Source of the DNA: Rhodospirillales bacterium
GTDB taxonomy: Bacteria; Pseudomonadota; Alphaproteobacteria; MPNO01; UBA2964
Direction of reading: 5' to 3'
NCBI GenBank assembly: GCA_002727395.1
Contig: PBWY01000073.1
Location: 1-9,601, forward strand
DNA: 9,601 nt
Positions within the stretch are counted from its first letter, which is position 1. The number at the start of each line of letters is the position of its first letter. The notes under the pieces are model-generated. The model saw only the letters and a list, made by a program, of their open reading frames with translations. It ran no database searches and had not been told where the DNA came from. Made by a program: the position numbers and the translations under genes. Of the stretch, positions 1 through 6,222 are shown in pieces.

Positions 1-340
1 AGCCTAGTTCGTCAAGATCAAAGGGTTTTGGAAGATACTCAAAAGCGCCTTTTTCAGCAGCTTTTATAGCTGTCAGTATGTTAGTTTGTGCACTCATAAC
101 AATAACTTTTAGATCTGGTCTGAGACTTTTTAAACGGGGAATCAAGTCAAAACCATTTATATCTGGCATTACAACATCTGTTATTACAATGTCGCCCTCA
201 CCGTCTTCTATCCATTGACATAGTGTGGCCCCGTTTCCAGTAGTTCGAACAATATTTCCAGAGCGGGACAACGCCTTCTCTAATACCACCCTAATCGAAC
301 GGTCATCATCTGCTATTAATATGTTAGCAGGGCTAACCAT
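1..340 (-). CDS. ntrC: Nitrogen regulation response regulator NtrC, N-terminal part (cut by window edge)
   Basis: The first 113 codons of a response regulator are visible; the gene runs off the left edge with no stop. The translation begins MVSPANILIADDDRSI and is a complete CheY-like receiver domain. It has the acidic pair at Asp11-Asp12, the phospho-acceptor Asp55 in VITDVVMPD, the switch Ser83 (VMSAQ) and the conserved Lys105 in YLPKPF. The stretch NILTAIKAAEKGAFEYLPKP is very characteristic of NtrC. In the family this domain is phosphorylated by NtrB and controls an AAA+ sigma-54 activator module plus a DNA-binding helix-turn-helix, both of which would lie outside the window. The ATG at 338-340 starts 2 bases after the ntrB stop and has an AGGAG 10 bases upstream, so the two genes are almost certainly cotranscribed and translationally coupled. 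The NtrC identity rests on the receiver sequence and the ntrB neighbour. NtrX is the main alternative and is less likely. Confidence 0.9.
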   Translation of the reverse strand, partial: MVSPANILIADDDRSIRVVLEKALSRSGNIVRTTGNGATLCQWIEDGEGDIVITDVVMPDINGFDLIPRLKSLRPDLKVIVMSAQTNILTAIKAAEKGAFEYLPKPFDLDELG

Positions 341-342
341 TT

Positions 343-1461
343 TCAGACTTCTCCTAAAATAGGCTGATCCACGATTGGAAAATACGACCGAAAGGTTGTA
401 CCACGACTATCAGAGTCAAATTCAACAACACCACCATGATCATGTATAATTTTTCCAACAAGCGCTAACCCCAACCCAGTTCCACCAGCCTTGGTTGAAA
501 CAAAAGGGTCAAATACATTAGAATGAAGATCCTCTGGAATACCCCTGCCATTATCAGTAATAGAAACTAAAAGCGGCGTATAAATTTTTTTCCTACTCTC
601 AGGAGTTGTAAAACTAACGCCTCGCTGAAAAGCTGTTTCAAAAATGACTTTACCATTCTCGTCAGAAATTGCTTCTACTGCGTTTTTGACCAAATTAAGA
701 AATACTTGAATTAACTGATCTTTATTTGCCCAAATCATCGGCAGAGAAGGGTCAAAGTTTGTTTCAAATATAATGGTGCCGGGGAACTCTGCCTTGGCTA
801 GTGCATGAACACGATCTAGTACCTCGTGAATATTTATTTGCTCTCTCCTGATGGGTCCGTCATCGCCAAATACCGACATTTGATCTACTAAATTACAAAT
901 TCTATCAGTCTCTTCCTTAATCAATTCCGCTAGACCCCGGTCCCCAGTATCGACAATTTTTTCAAGCAATTGCGCAGCACCCCTTATCCCTGACAAGGGA
1001 TTTTTTATTTCATGAGCGAGCATCGCACCCAGGGCTGTAACCGAACGCGTCGCGCCTCTATGAACAAGTTGCTTTTCCATTTGTTTGGCAGCCCCATGCA
1101 AGTGAAAAACAAGAACCACTTTGTCTTTATCATCCAATAGAGGGGAAACGTGCACGCTGGCCTTAGTTGAAATACCTAGACGAGAAGACACATCAACATC
1201 ATGTTCAAAAACACTATAACCACTCATTTTAGCCTGGTTAACTAGGGATATTATCGGACTATCTTCATTAAAAACCTGCTCGAGGGTGTTTCCGATAATT
1301 GAGGTTTTTCCTTTTTCTAAAAATTGCTCAGAAGCGATATTAACATAGCTTACAAAATTATCAGAATTTACTACTATTACAGGAAAAGCTAATGAATCTA
1401 AGACAGAACTTTCTTCCGATAGATTCTTAATTTCTACGCCCACGCCTGGACCCATAGGCAT
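343..1461 (-). CDS. ntrB: Nitrogen regulation sensor histidine kinase NtrB
   Basis: A 372-residue soluble two-component kinase with no membrane segment, as expected for cytoplasmic NtrB (GlnL). In order it has a PAS-like sensor region (about residues 18-125), a dimerisation/phospho-acceptor domain with the H-box LAHEIKNPLSG (His150), and a GHKL ATPase domain. The ATPase domain shows the N-box QVFLNLVKNAVEA (Asn260), G1 box DNGRGIP (303-309), F-box FDPFVSTK (317-324) and G2 box GGTGLGLALV (326-335). In the family NtrB autophosphorylates and passes phosphate to NtrC under nitrogen limitation, with PII (GlnB) switching it to phosphatase mode. The gene sits 4 bases after dusB and 2 bases before ntrC. 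The first ATG (1461) is preferred because AAGGAGG lies 12 bases upstream. A second ATG at 1455 (residue 3) is possible but lies 18 bases from that site. All catalytic boxes are intact. Confidence 0.95.
   Translation of the reverse strand: MPMGPGVGVEIKNLSEESSVLDSLAFPVIVVNSDNFVSYVNIASEQFLEKGKTSIIGNTLEQVFNEDSPIISLVNQAKMSGYSVFEHDVDVSSRLGISTKASVHVSPLLDDKDKVVLVFHLHGAAKQMEKQLVHRGATRSVTALGAMLAHEIKNPLSGIRGAAQLLEKIVDTGDRGLAELIKEETDRICNLVDQMSVFGDDGPIRREQINIHEVLDRVHALAKAEFPGTIIFETNFDPSLPMIWANKDQLIQVFLNLVKNAVEAISDENGKVIFETAFQRGVSFTTPESRKKIYTPLLVSITDNGRGIPEDLHSNVFDPFVSTKAGGTGLGLALVGKIIHDHGGVVEFDSDSRGTTFRSYFPIVDQPILGEV
351..355 (-). promoter_or_regulatory. Ribosome binding site of ntrC
   Basis: AGGAG on the minus strand lies 10 bases before the ntrC ATG and inside the last codons of ntrB. 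It fixes the ntrC start at position 340 and suggests translational coupling. Confidence 0.6.
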
Positions 1462-1465
1462 TTAA

Positions 1466-2455
1466 TTATCGAACCTCCTTCACTGTTAAAACAGAAGAAA
1501 AATATTGGTCTATTAAATTCAACGCATCTACTACTGTAGGAATCTTATTTATTTTAGCTCGGAATTCTGCCGAATTTGGCAAACCTTTCGTGTACCAAGC
1601 TACGTGTTTTCTTGCCATGCGCATTCCCGTATAACTGCCGTAATGGTGCAACATATCCAGATAGTGATTTCGAACAATTTGATATTGTTCACTCAAACAA
1701 GGATCTGGAATAGTTTTTCCAGTCTTTAGAAATTCAATGATTTGCGCTAGGAACCATGGCTTGCCATAGGATCCACGACCCACCATCACACCGTCTGCTG
1801 CGGATTTAAGGAGGATCGATTTAACATCACCTAGGTTTGCAATGTCCCCATTAGCTACTACTGGTATTGATACGACCTCTTTGACCATAGAGATAAAATC
1901 CCAGTCAGCAGAACCATTATAAAATTGGCAGCGAGTTCGTCCGTGAACAGTAATCATCTGAATGCCAACCTCCTCCGCAATTTTGGCCAAAATAGGTGCG
2001 TTACGATTTTGATCATCCCAACCGGTTCGCATTTTCAATGTTACTGGAAGCCCAACAGCTTTTACCACAGCTTCTAATATATTGGCCGCCGTTAATTCAT
2101 CTCTCATTAAGGCAGATCCAGCGTGACCGTTTACCACTTTTTTTACCGGGCAACCCATATTGATGTCGATTATTGCGGCACCTCTATCCTCATTAAGCTT
2201 GGCCGCCTCTGCCATAATTTTCGGTTCACATCCCGCCAATTGCACGGACATAGGAAACTCTTCGGCACAGCTGGATGCCATTCTCATCGTCTTCTTGTTT
2301 TGTCTGATCATGGCTTGACTGGCTATCATTTCCGATACAACAAGCCCTGCCCCCAAGCTTTTCACTAGACGTCGAAAGGGTAAGTCGGAAACACCAGACA
2401 TTGGTGCCAAGATCACCGGAGATTCGAGAGTAACATTACCAATTTTTATGCTCAC
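1466..2455 (-). CDS. dusB: tRNA-dihydrouridine synthase, DusB/NifR3 family
   Basis: A 329-residue flavoenzyme of the Dus family, which reduces specific uridines of tRNA to dihydrouridine using FMN and NADPH. The N-terminal TIM barrel begins with the typical strand PVILAPMSGVSDLPFR (13-28). It carries the catalytic-loop motif DINMGCPVKKV with Cys102 as the proton donor, Lys141 (LKMRTGW) and His171 (TVHGRTR) as FMN contacts, and the phosphate-binding stretch GVMVGRGSYGKPW (222-234). The C-terminal helical domain contains RKHVAWYTKG (282-291), typical of DusB. Length is normal. The start codon is GTG (complement of 2453-2455) with only a weak ribosome binding site. It is chosen because the next residues match the conserved family N-terminus and no in-frame ATG precedes the barrel. 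In alphaproteobacteria this gene was named nifR3 because it leads the ntrBC operon. It is first in that operon here too. Confidence 0.95.
   Translation of the reverse strand: MSIKIGNVTLESPVILAPMSGVSDLPFRRLVKSLGAGLVVSEMIASQAMIRQNKKTMRMASSCAEEFPMSVQLAGCEPKIMAEAAKLNEDRGAAIIDINMGCPVKKVVNGHAGSALMRDELTAANILEAVVKAVGLPVTLKMRTGWDDQNRNAPILAKIAEEVGIQMITVHGRTRCQFYNGSADWDFISMVKEVVSIPVVANGDIANLGDVKSILLKSAADGVMVGRGSYGKPWFLAQIIEFLKTGKTIPDPCLSEQYQIVRNHYLDMLHHYGSYTGMRMARKHVAWYTKGLPNSAEFRAKINKIPTVVDALNLIDQYFSSVLTVKEVR
1474..1480 (-). promoter_or_regulatory. Strong Shine-Dalgarno of ntrB inside dusB
   Basis: AAGGAGG on the minus strand is formed by the final Lys-Glu-Val codons of dusB and lies 12 bases before the ntrB ATG at 1461. 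It is among the best ribosome binding sites seen in the window. Its place inside the upstream gene implies that dusB and ntrB share one mRNA and are translationally coupled. Confidence 0.6.
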
Positions 2456-2501
2456 AAAATATACACCAACTAGTCTCTGCCTAATATTTGAGCGAAAGTA
2501 C

Positions 2502-2528
2502 TTTATATAAACTAATTATTACAACCAA
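2502..2528 (-). promoter_or_regulatory. Possible promoter of the dusB-ntrB-ntrC operon
   Basis: On the minus strand, TTGGTT (2523-2528) and TATAAA (2502-2507) resemble -35 and -10 boxes and would start transcription roughly 40 bases before dusB. The spacer is only 15 bases and the region is AT-rich, so this is a weak, inferred call. No sigma-54 type TGGCAC-N5-TTGC element was seen here. Confidence 0.2.
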
Positions 2529-2584
2529 TTTTTCATTTAATTAACCGAACACAACTAACAAACTTATGGTAAATTAAATTATTT

Positions 2585-2614
2585 CTGACAAATTTCTCTT
2601 TCGTCGGTTAGAAT
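2585..2614 (+). promoter_or_regulatory. Candidate sigma-70-type promoter of ispDF-pgpA-cinA
   Basis: CTGACA (2585-2590) and TAGAAT (2609-2614) each differ by one base from the TTGACA and TATAAT consensus boxes and are separated by 18 bases. Transcription would begin near 2621, giving a short leader of about 28 bases before the ispDF ATG. This is inferred from sequence only. Confidence 0.4.
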
Positions 2615-2648
2615 AAACTCGGACCAACTTTTAATTAAAGTGACCTCA

Positions 2649-3812
2649 ATGACAGGTTGTATAGCTCTCATACTCTCAGGCGGAAGTGGCGAACGTTTCG
2701 GTAATGTTTTACCTAAACAATATTTAGACATAGGAACACAAACAATAATACGGCATGCGGCAGAAGTTTTTTATAATCATCCGAAAATTGATAATATCAG
2801 AGTAGTAATTCGGCCACAGGATAAAAACATTTATCAAAAATCTTTCGATGGGTTTGATATTTTAGAGCCAGTTGAAGGAGGAAAAACACGTCAGGAATCC
2901 GTAAGGTTTGGCTTGGAAAGCCTTGTAGAACTCGACCCCGATATAGTACTCATTCATGACGGTGCGAGACCATTCCCTAGTCATGATCTACTTACAAAAA
3001 CTATCGAAACATTAGAATACATGCCGGCTGTGATACCGGTTCTAAGAATTTCTGAAACCTTAAAAAAGGTAGATCAAACAGGATCTCTCGTAAAAGAAAC
3101 TATCGATCGGGATAATTTATTTAGGGCACAAACTCCTCAGGGATTCAAATTTAAATCTATACTTGAAGCACATCGAAAGAATTCGAAACAACAATTCACT
3201 GATGACGCCGCAATCGCTGAAAAAGAAGGCCTTGAGATAGGTACGGTCTCCGGAGAGGTTGAAAATATAAAAATTACAACTCAAGAAGATTATAAGCTGT
3301 TAGTAAAAATGCATTATCAATTAAATGGCACCATACATGTAGGTACGGGATTCGACGTACATCCATTTAGTGAAGGCAATCATCTAGTTCTCTGTGGTGT
3401 AAAAATTCCATATAAACAAAGTCTAAAGGGTCATTCAGACTCAGATGTAGCAATACATGCAGCAACCGATGCCATTCTCGGCGCTATTGGTGAAGACGAT
3501 ATTGGAAAGCATTTTCCATCTGAAGACAAAAAATGGAAGAACACGCCATCCTCAATCTTTCTGCAACACGCTTTGTTTTTAGTGAACGAACTAAATGGAA
3601 GGGTTAATAATCTCGATGTAACCATTATTTGTGAAAAACCAAAAATTGGCCCCTACCGAAAACAAATGCGTGAAAAACTCTCAAAAATTCTCGCCTTACC
3701 GGTTACATCTGTTAATGTTAAGGCTACAACAACAGAAAAACTTGGTTTTACAGGACGCGAGGAAGGAATAGCCGCTCAAGCAATTGCCACGGTTTTCCTT
3801 CCAATTAGGTAG
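2649..3812 (+). CDS. ispDF: Bifunctional IspD/IspF enzyme of the MEP isoprenoid pathway
   Basis: A fused enzyme of 387 residues. The N-terminal half (about 1-225) is 2-C-methyl-D-erythritol 4-phosphate cytidylyltransferase. It has the nucleotide-binding loop ILSGGSGERFG (8-18), PKQY (22-25), HDGARPF, the FRAQTPQGF segment and TDDAA (184-188). The C-terminal half (about 228-387) is 2-C-methyl-D-erythritol 2,4-cyclodiphosphate synthase. Its metal ligands are Asp236 and His238 (GFDVHPF) and His262 (GHSDSD), and it ends with the ATTTEKLGFTGREEG motif. The two domains catalyse the CTP-dependent step and the ring-closing step of the pathway to IPP and DMAPP; the intervening kinase IspE is not in the window. 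The fusion is typical of alphaproteobacteria and some epsilonproteobacteria. A GTG at 2640 would add three residues (390 in all). I prefer the ATG at 2649, which has a weak TAAAG-like site about 8 bases upstream. The gene leads a three-gene operon. Confidence 0.95.
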   Translation: MTGCIALILSGGSGERFGNVLPKQYLDIGTQTIIRHAAEVFYNHPKIDNIRVVIRPQDKNIYQKSFDGFDILEPVEGGKTRQESVRFGLESLVELDPDIVLIHDGARPFPSHDLLTKTIETLEYMPAVIPVLRISETLKKVDQTGSLVKETIDRDNLFRAQTPQGFKFKSILEAHRKNSKQQFTDDAAIAEKEGLEIGTVSGEVENIKITTQEDYKLLVKMHYQLNGTIHVGTGFDVHPFSEGNHLVLCGVKIPYKQSLKGHSDSDVAIHAATDAILGAIGEDDIGKHFPSEDKKWKNTPSSIFLQHALFLVNELNGRVNNLDVTIICEKPKIGPYRKQMREKLSKILALPVTSVNVKATTTEKLGFTGREEGIAAQAIATVFLPIR

Positions 3813-3821
3813 ACCACGATT

Positions 3822-4316
3822 ATGAAAAATTCTGGGATTAGTAATCAAAAACCTAAATCCTTTGAACCGGTTTCCCTTATTTCAACGTGTATCGGAATAG
3901 GTTATTTACCCTTTGCCCCGGGTACTTGGGGTTCACTAGCGGCACTGCCCATATCGTGGTTAGTTTTGCTACACGGGAGCAGAGGTCTCTTATTAATCAC
4001 TTCGATCGCCTTATTCTGTATAGGTGTTATGGTCACTAACTTCTATGAAAGACGTTGTGGCACCTCTGACCCGGGGTGCATCCTCATAGATGAGTTTGTA
4101 GGACAGATGTTAGTTCTATGCGTGGCGTCACCTGATTTAATCCAATTTATACTTGGCTTCACCCTATTTCGTGTAATGGATATTTTTAAACCCTGGCCGG
4201 TATCAATAGTGGATAAAAATATCAAGGGTGGCTTTGGAATAATGCTGGATGACATCGTCGCAGCAATTTACGCGGCAATTGTATTACATTGTTTTATTTG
4301 GATTACGAGTCATTAA
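3822..4316 (+). CDS. pgpA: Phosphatidylglycerophosphatase A
   Basis: A 164-residue integral inner-membrane phosphatase of the PgpA family, which removes phosphate from phosphatidylglycerophosphate to give phosphatidylglycerol. Family motifs are clear: GYLPFAPGTWGSL (27-39), DPGCILIDEFVGQ with Asp90-Glu91 (83-95), FRVMDIFKPWP (116-126) and the acidic GGFGIMLDDIVAA with Asp143-Asp144 (136-148). Hydrophobic segments at about 40-51, 55-73, 97-115 and 146-161 fit membrane helices. The first 20 residues are polar and variable. The gene starts 9 bases after ispDF, and its stop lies 2 bases before the preferred start of the next gene, so it is in the middle of an operon. Length is normal and the motifs are intact. 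Confidence 0.93.
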   Translation: MKNSGISNQKPKSFEPVSLISTCIGIGYLPFAPGTWGSLAALPISWLVLLHGSRGLLLITSIALFCIGVMVTNFYERRCGTSDPGCILIDEFVGQMLVLCVASPDLIQFILGFTLFRVMDIFKPWPVSIVDKNIKGGFGIMLDDIVAAIYAAIVLHCFIWITSH

Positions 4317-4318
4317 AA

Positions 4319-4807
4319 ATGCTTAACAATGAAATTCTTACACATGCTATTAAAACAATTGAGATCTGCAAAAAGGCCGATTGGAAACTTTCTACCGTTG
4401 AATCTTGTACTGGCGGTCTCATTACTGCATACCTGACATCTGTTTCTGGTTCTTCCGACGTCGTTGACCGCGGATTCACTACTTATAGTAATGAAGCAAA
4501 AAATGAGCTAGTTGGTGTACCTTTGGAGACGATTAAAAGATACGGAGCGGTAAGCGAACAAGTGGCACAAGCCATGGCCGAGGGAGGGTTAAAAAATTCG
4601 GTATCTGATATCGCTATTTCTGTTACAGGTATTGCCGGCCCTGGTGGTGGAACAACAGAAAAACCCGTAGGACTTGTGCACTTCGGATGCGCCACACGAT
4701 TAAAGGACACCCTTACATTTCATGAAATATTCGAGGGTGACAGAGAAGAGGTCAGATCAAAAACTGTTTTAATGGCTTTAAAGTTAGTTCAAAAAGCACT
4801 TATTTAA
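4319..4807 (+). CDS. pncC: CinA C-terminal domain protein, probable nicotinamide-nucleotide amidohydrolase
   Basis: A 162-residue stand-alone CinA C-terminal domain. It shows the signature TVESCTGGLI (26-35), which carries the conserved Ser29 and Thr31-Gly32-Gly33, then DRGFTTYSNEAK (50-61), VTGIAGPGGGT (102-112), KPVGLV (115-120) and GDREEVR (140-146). Proteins of this length, such as E. coli PncC, deamidate nicotinamide mononucleotide to nicotinate mononucleotide for pyridine-nucleotide recycling. The molybdopterin-binding-like N-terminal domain of full-length CinA is absent. Function is inferred from the family. Many alphaproteobacterial annotations simply say CinA family protein. The ATG at 4319 is chosen: it follows the pgpA stop by 2 bases, a weak GAG lies about 9 bases before it, and the domain normally begins close to this Met. 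An in-frame ATG at 4289 would add ten atypical residues that overlap pgpA. The 3' end overlaps the convergent neighbour by 4 bases. Confidence 0.88.
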   Translation: MLNNEILTHAIKTIEICKKADWKLSTVESCTGGLITAYLTSVSGSSDVVDRGFTTYSNEAKNELVGVPLETIKRYGAVSEQVAQAMAEGGLKNSVSDIAISVTGIAGPGGGTTEKPVGLVHFGCATRLKDTLTFHEIFEGDREEVRSKTVLMALKLVQKALI

Positions 4808-5244
4808 CAATTATCTTCATCGTACATTTGATGTGCCCTTTTTTCAAAAGCACCAACCATACTGCTGATGGCTTCATCAAAAATGGGTCCTATTACTCCC
4901 CTCAGTAATTTTGATCGAAATTCAAAATCGATAAAGAATTCTATCTCGCACCCGTTGTTTATTGATTCAATTTTCCAGTTATTTATCAGGTATTTAAATG
5001 GACCTTTTTGATACTCTACTTTAATATTATCAGGCTCGTTAAAAATTACTTTAGAGGTGTAAACCTCCTTAATCCATTTGAAACCAACTAAAAGGTCAGC
5101 ATAAACGAAGTTTTGTTCGCGCTTTGAAACTCGAGCACCAACACACCAAGGTAAAAATTCAGGATATTTTTCTACGTCTGCAATTAAATTGAAGATTTTG
5201 TCTCTTGAATAAGGTAAAATCCGTTTTTCAAAATGTTTAGGCAT
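4804..5244 (-). CDS. Coenzyme Q-binding COQ10/RatA-like START-domain protein
   Basis: A 146-residue single-domain protein of the polyketide cyclase/START superfamily, in the COQ10/RatA subgroup. The diagnostic N-terminal stretch IFNLIADVEKYPEFLPWC (17-34) is present. The middle is beta-rich (ADLLVGFKWIKEVYTSKV), and a C-terminal amphipathic helix around GPIFDEAISSMVGAFEKRA closes the lipid-binding groove. In yeast and mammals COQ10 binds ubiquinone and supports respiration. In E. coli the homologue RatA (YfjG) has been described as a toxin affecting ribosome assembly. The position downstream of pyruvate dehydrogenase and lipoate genes, with no RatB partner seen in this window, favours a ubiquinone or respiratory role, but that is inference. 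The ATG at 5244 overlaps the end of lipA by 8 bases, so it is probably cotranscribed and translationally coupled. The stop codon overlaps the convergent cinA-type gene. Confidence 0.87.
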   Translation of the reverse strand: MPKHFEKRILPYSRDKIFNLIADVEKYPEFLPWCVGARVSKREQNFVYADLLVGFKWIKEVYTSKVIFNEPDNIKVEYQKGPFKYLINNWKIESINNGCEIEFFIDFEFRSKLLRGVIGPIFDEAISSMVGAFEKRAHQMYDEDNC

Positions 5245-6205
5245 GCTTTCTTAAAATATTGTTTTGTTTTTGTGCTTTAGCTTTTAATAACTTTTTAAAG
5301 TCATCATCTGCATGATAGGAGGAACGAGTTAATGGCGTGGCCGAGACACAAAGGAACCCTTTAGACACTGCGATTTCTGTTAATTTTTGAAACTCATCCG
5401 GTTTATAAAATCGATAAACCCCATGATGTTTCGGTGTTGGCTGAAGATATTGGCCAATGGTAATAAAATCGACACCTGCAGACCGCATTTCATCCATCAC
5501 TCCATAAATTTCATCAATCTTTTCACCTAAGCCCACCATTAATCCCGATTTAGTAAATATCATAGGATCTAAATATTTTACTTGCTTTAAAATTCCTAAG
5601 GAATGAGAGTATTTCGCCCCGGGCCTAACAGAAGGATATAACCGGGGTACTGTTTCAAGGTTGTGATTAAAAATATTAGGACCTGACTTTACGACGGTTT
5701 CTATAGCACCTTTTTTTCTTAAGAAATCGGGCGTCAAAATCTCAATAGTAGTGTCAGGAGAAACTTGCCGGATTCTTTGAACAACCGCGGAAAAGTGAAA
5801 TGCTCCCCCATCATCGAGGTCATCGCGATCTACTGAGGTTATGACCACATGCCTTAAAGCGAGTTTGGACACTGCATCGGCAACTCTAGCGGGTTCATTT
5901 ATATCCACACCATCTGGTCTTCCGGTCGCCACGTTACAAAAAGCGCAAGCCCGTGTACAAACATCACCCAATATCATCACAGTGGCATTCCTTTGTTCCC
6001 AACATTCACCTATATTTGGACAGGCAGCTTCTTCACAAACGGTATTTAATGACAAGCTTCTCATTATATTGCGGGTTTCATTATATTGTCGTGAATTTGG
6101 AGCCTTAACTCTTATCCACTCGGGAATCTTCGGAGAAATATTATCCGGTTTATTTATTTTTTCCGGGTGCCGAATAGAATTATATTTTTTTTTATGCAGA
6201 CTCAT
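5237..6205 (-). CDS. lipA: Lipoyl synthase
   Basis: A 322-residue radical-SAM enzyme that inserts two sulfurs into protein-bound octanoyl groups to make the lipoyl cofactor of 2-oxoacid dehydrogenases and the glycine cleavage system. Both iron-sulfur sites are visible. The auxiliary cluster uses Cys57, Cys62 and Cys68 (CEEAACPNIGEC), plus the serine of the C-terminal RSSYHAD motif (294-300). The radical-SAM cluster uses Cys83, Cys87 and Cys90 (CTRACAFC). LTPDF, NHNLETVPRLYP, KSGLMVGLGE and GQYLQPT are also typical. The first 30 residues are variable and lysine-rich, and their codons include a run of nine A (T9 at 6185-6193 on the plus strand). The gene lies 17 bases after lpd and overlaps the next gene by 8. 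Its place beside pdhC is functionally sensible, since PdhC carries the lipoyl domain it modifies. The ATG at 6205 lacks a good ribosome binding site. Confidence 0.96.
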   Translation of the reverse strand: MSLHKKKYNSIRHPEKINKPDNISPKIPEWIRVKAPNSRQYNETRNIMRSLSLNTVCEEAACPNIGECWEQRNATVMILGDVCTRACAFCNVATGRPDGVDINEPARVADAVSKLALRHVVITSVDRDDLDDGGAFHFSAVVQRIRQVSPDTTIEILTPDFLRKKGAIETVVKSGPNIFNHNLETVPRLYPSVRPGAKYSHSLGILKQVKYLDPMIFTKSGLMVGLGEKIDEIYGVMDEMRSAGVDFITIGQYLQPTPKHHGVYRFYKPDEFQKLTEIAVSKGFLCVSATPLTRSSYHADDDFKKLLKAKAQKQNNILRKHA

Positions 6206-6222
6206 AATTAAATTTCAGTTTT

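Noticed and set aside
2456..2639. Sigma-54 (RpoN) promoter for nitrogen control of dusB-ntrBC
   Set aside because: No TGGCAC-N5-TTGC-like element was found on either strand of the intergenic region.
4289..4318. Upstream ATG for the CinA-type gene overlapping pgpA
   Set aside because: It would add ten residues (MFYLDYESLK) that do not look like the start of the family. The ATG at 4319, just after the pgpA stop, fits length and spacing better.
4804..5244. RatA half of a RatAB toxin-antitoxin module
   Set aside because: No RatB-like gene is adjacent. Both neighbours are metabolic, and the family is better read as COQ10-like in this context.
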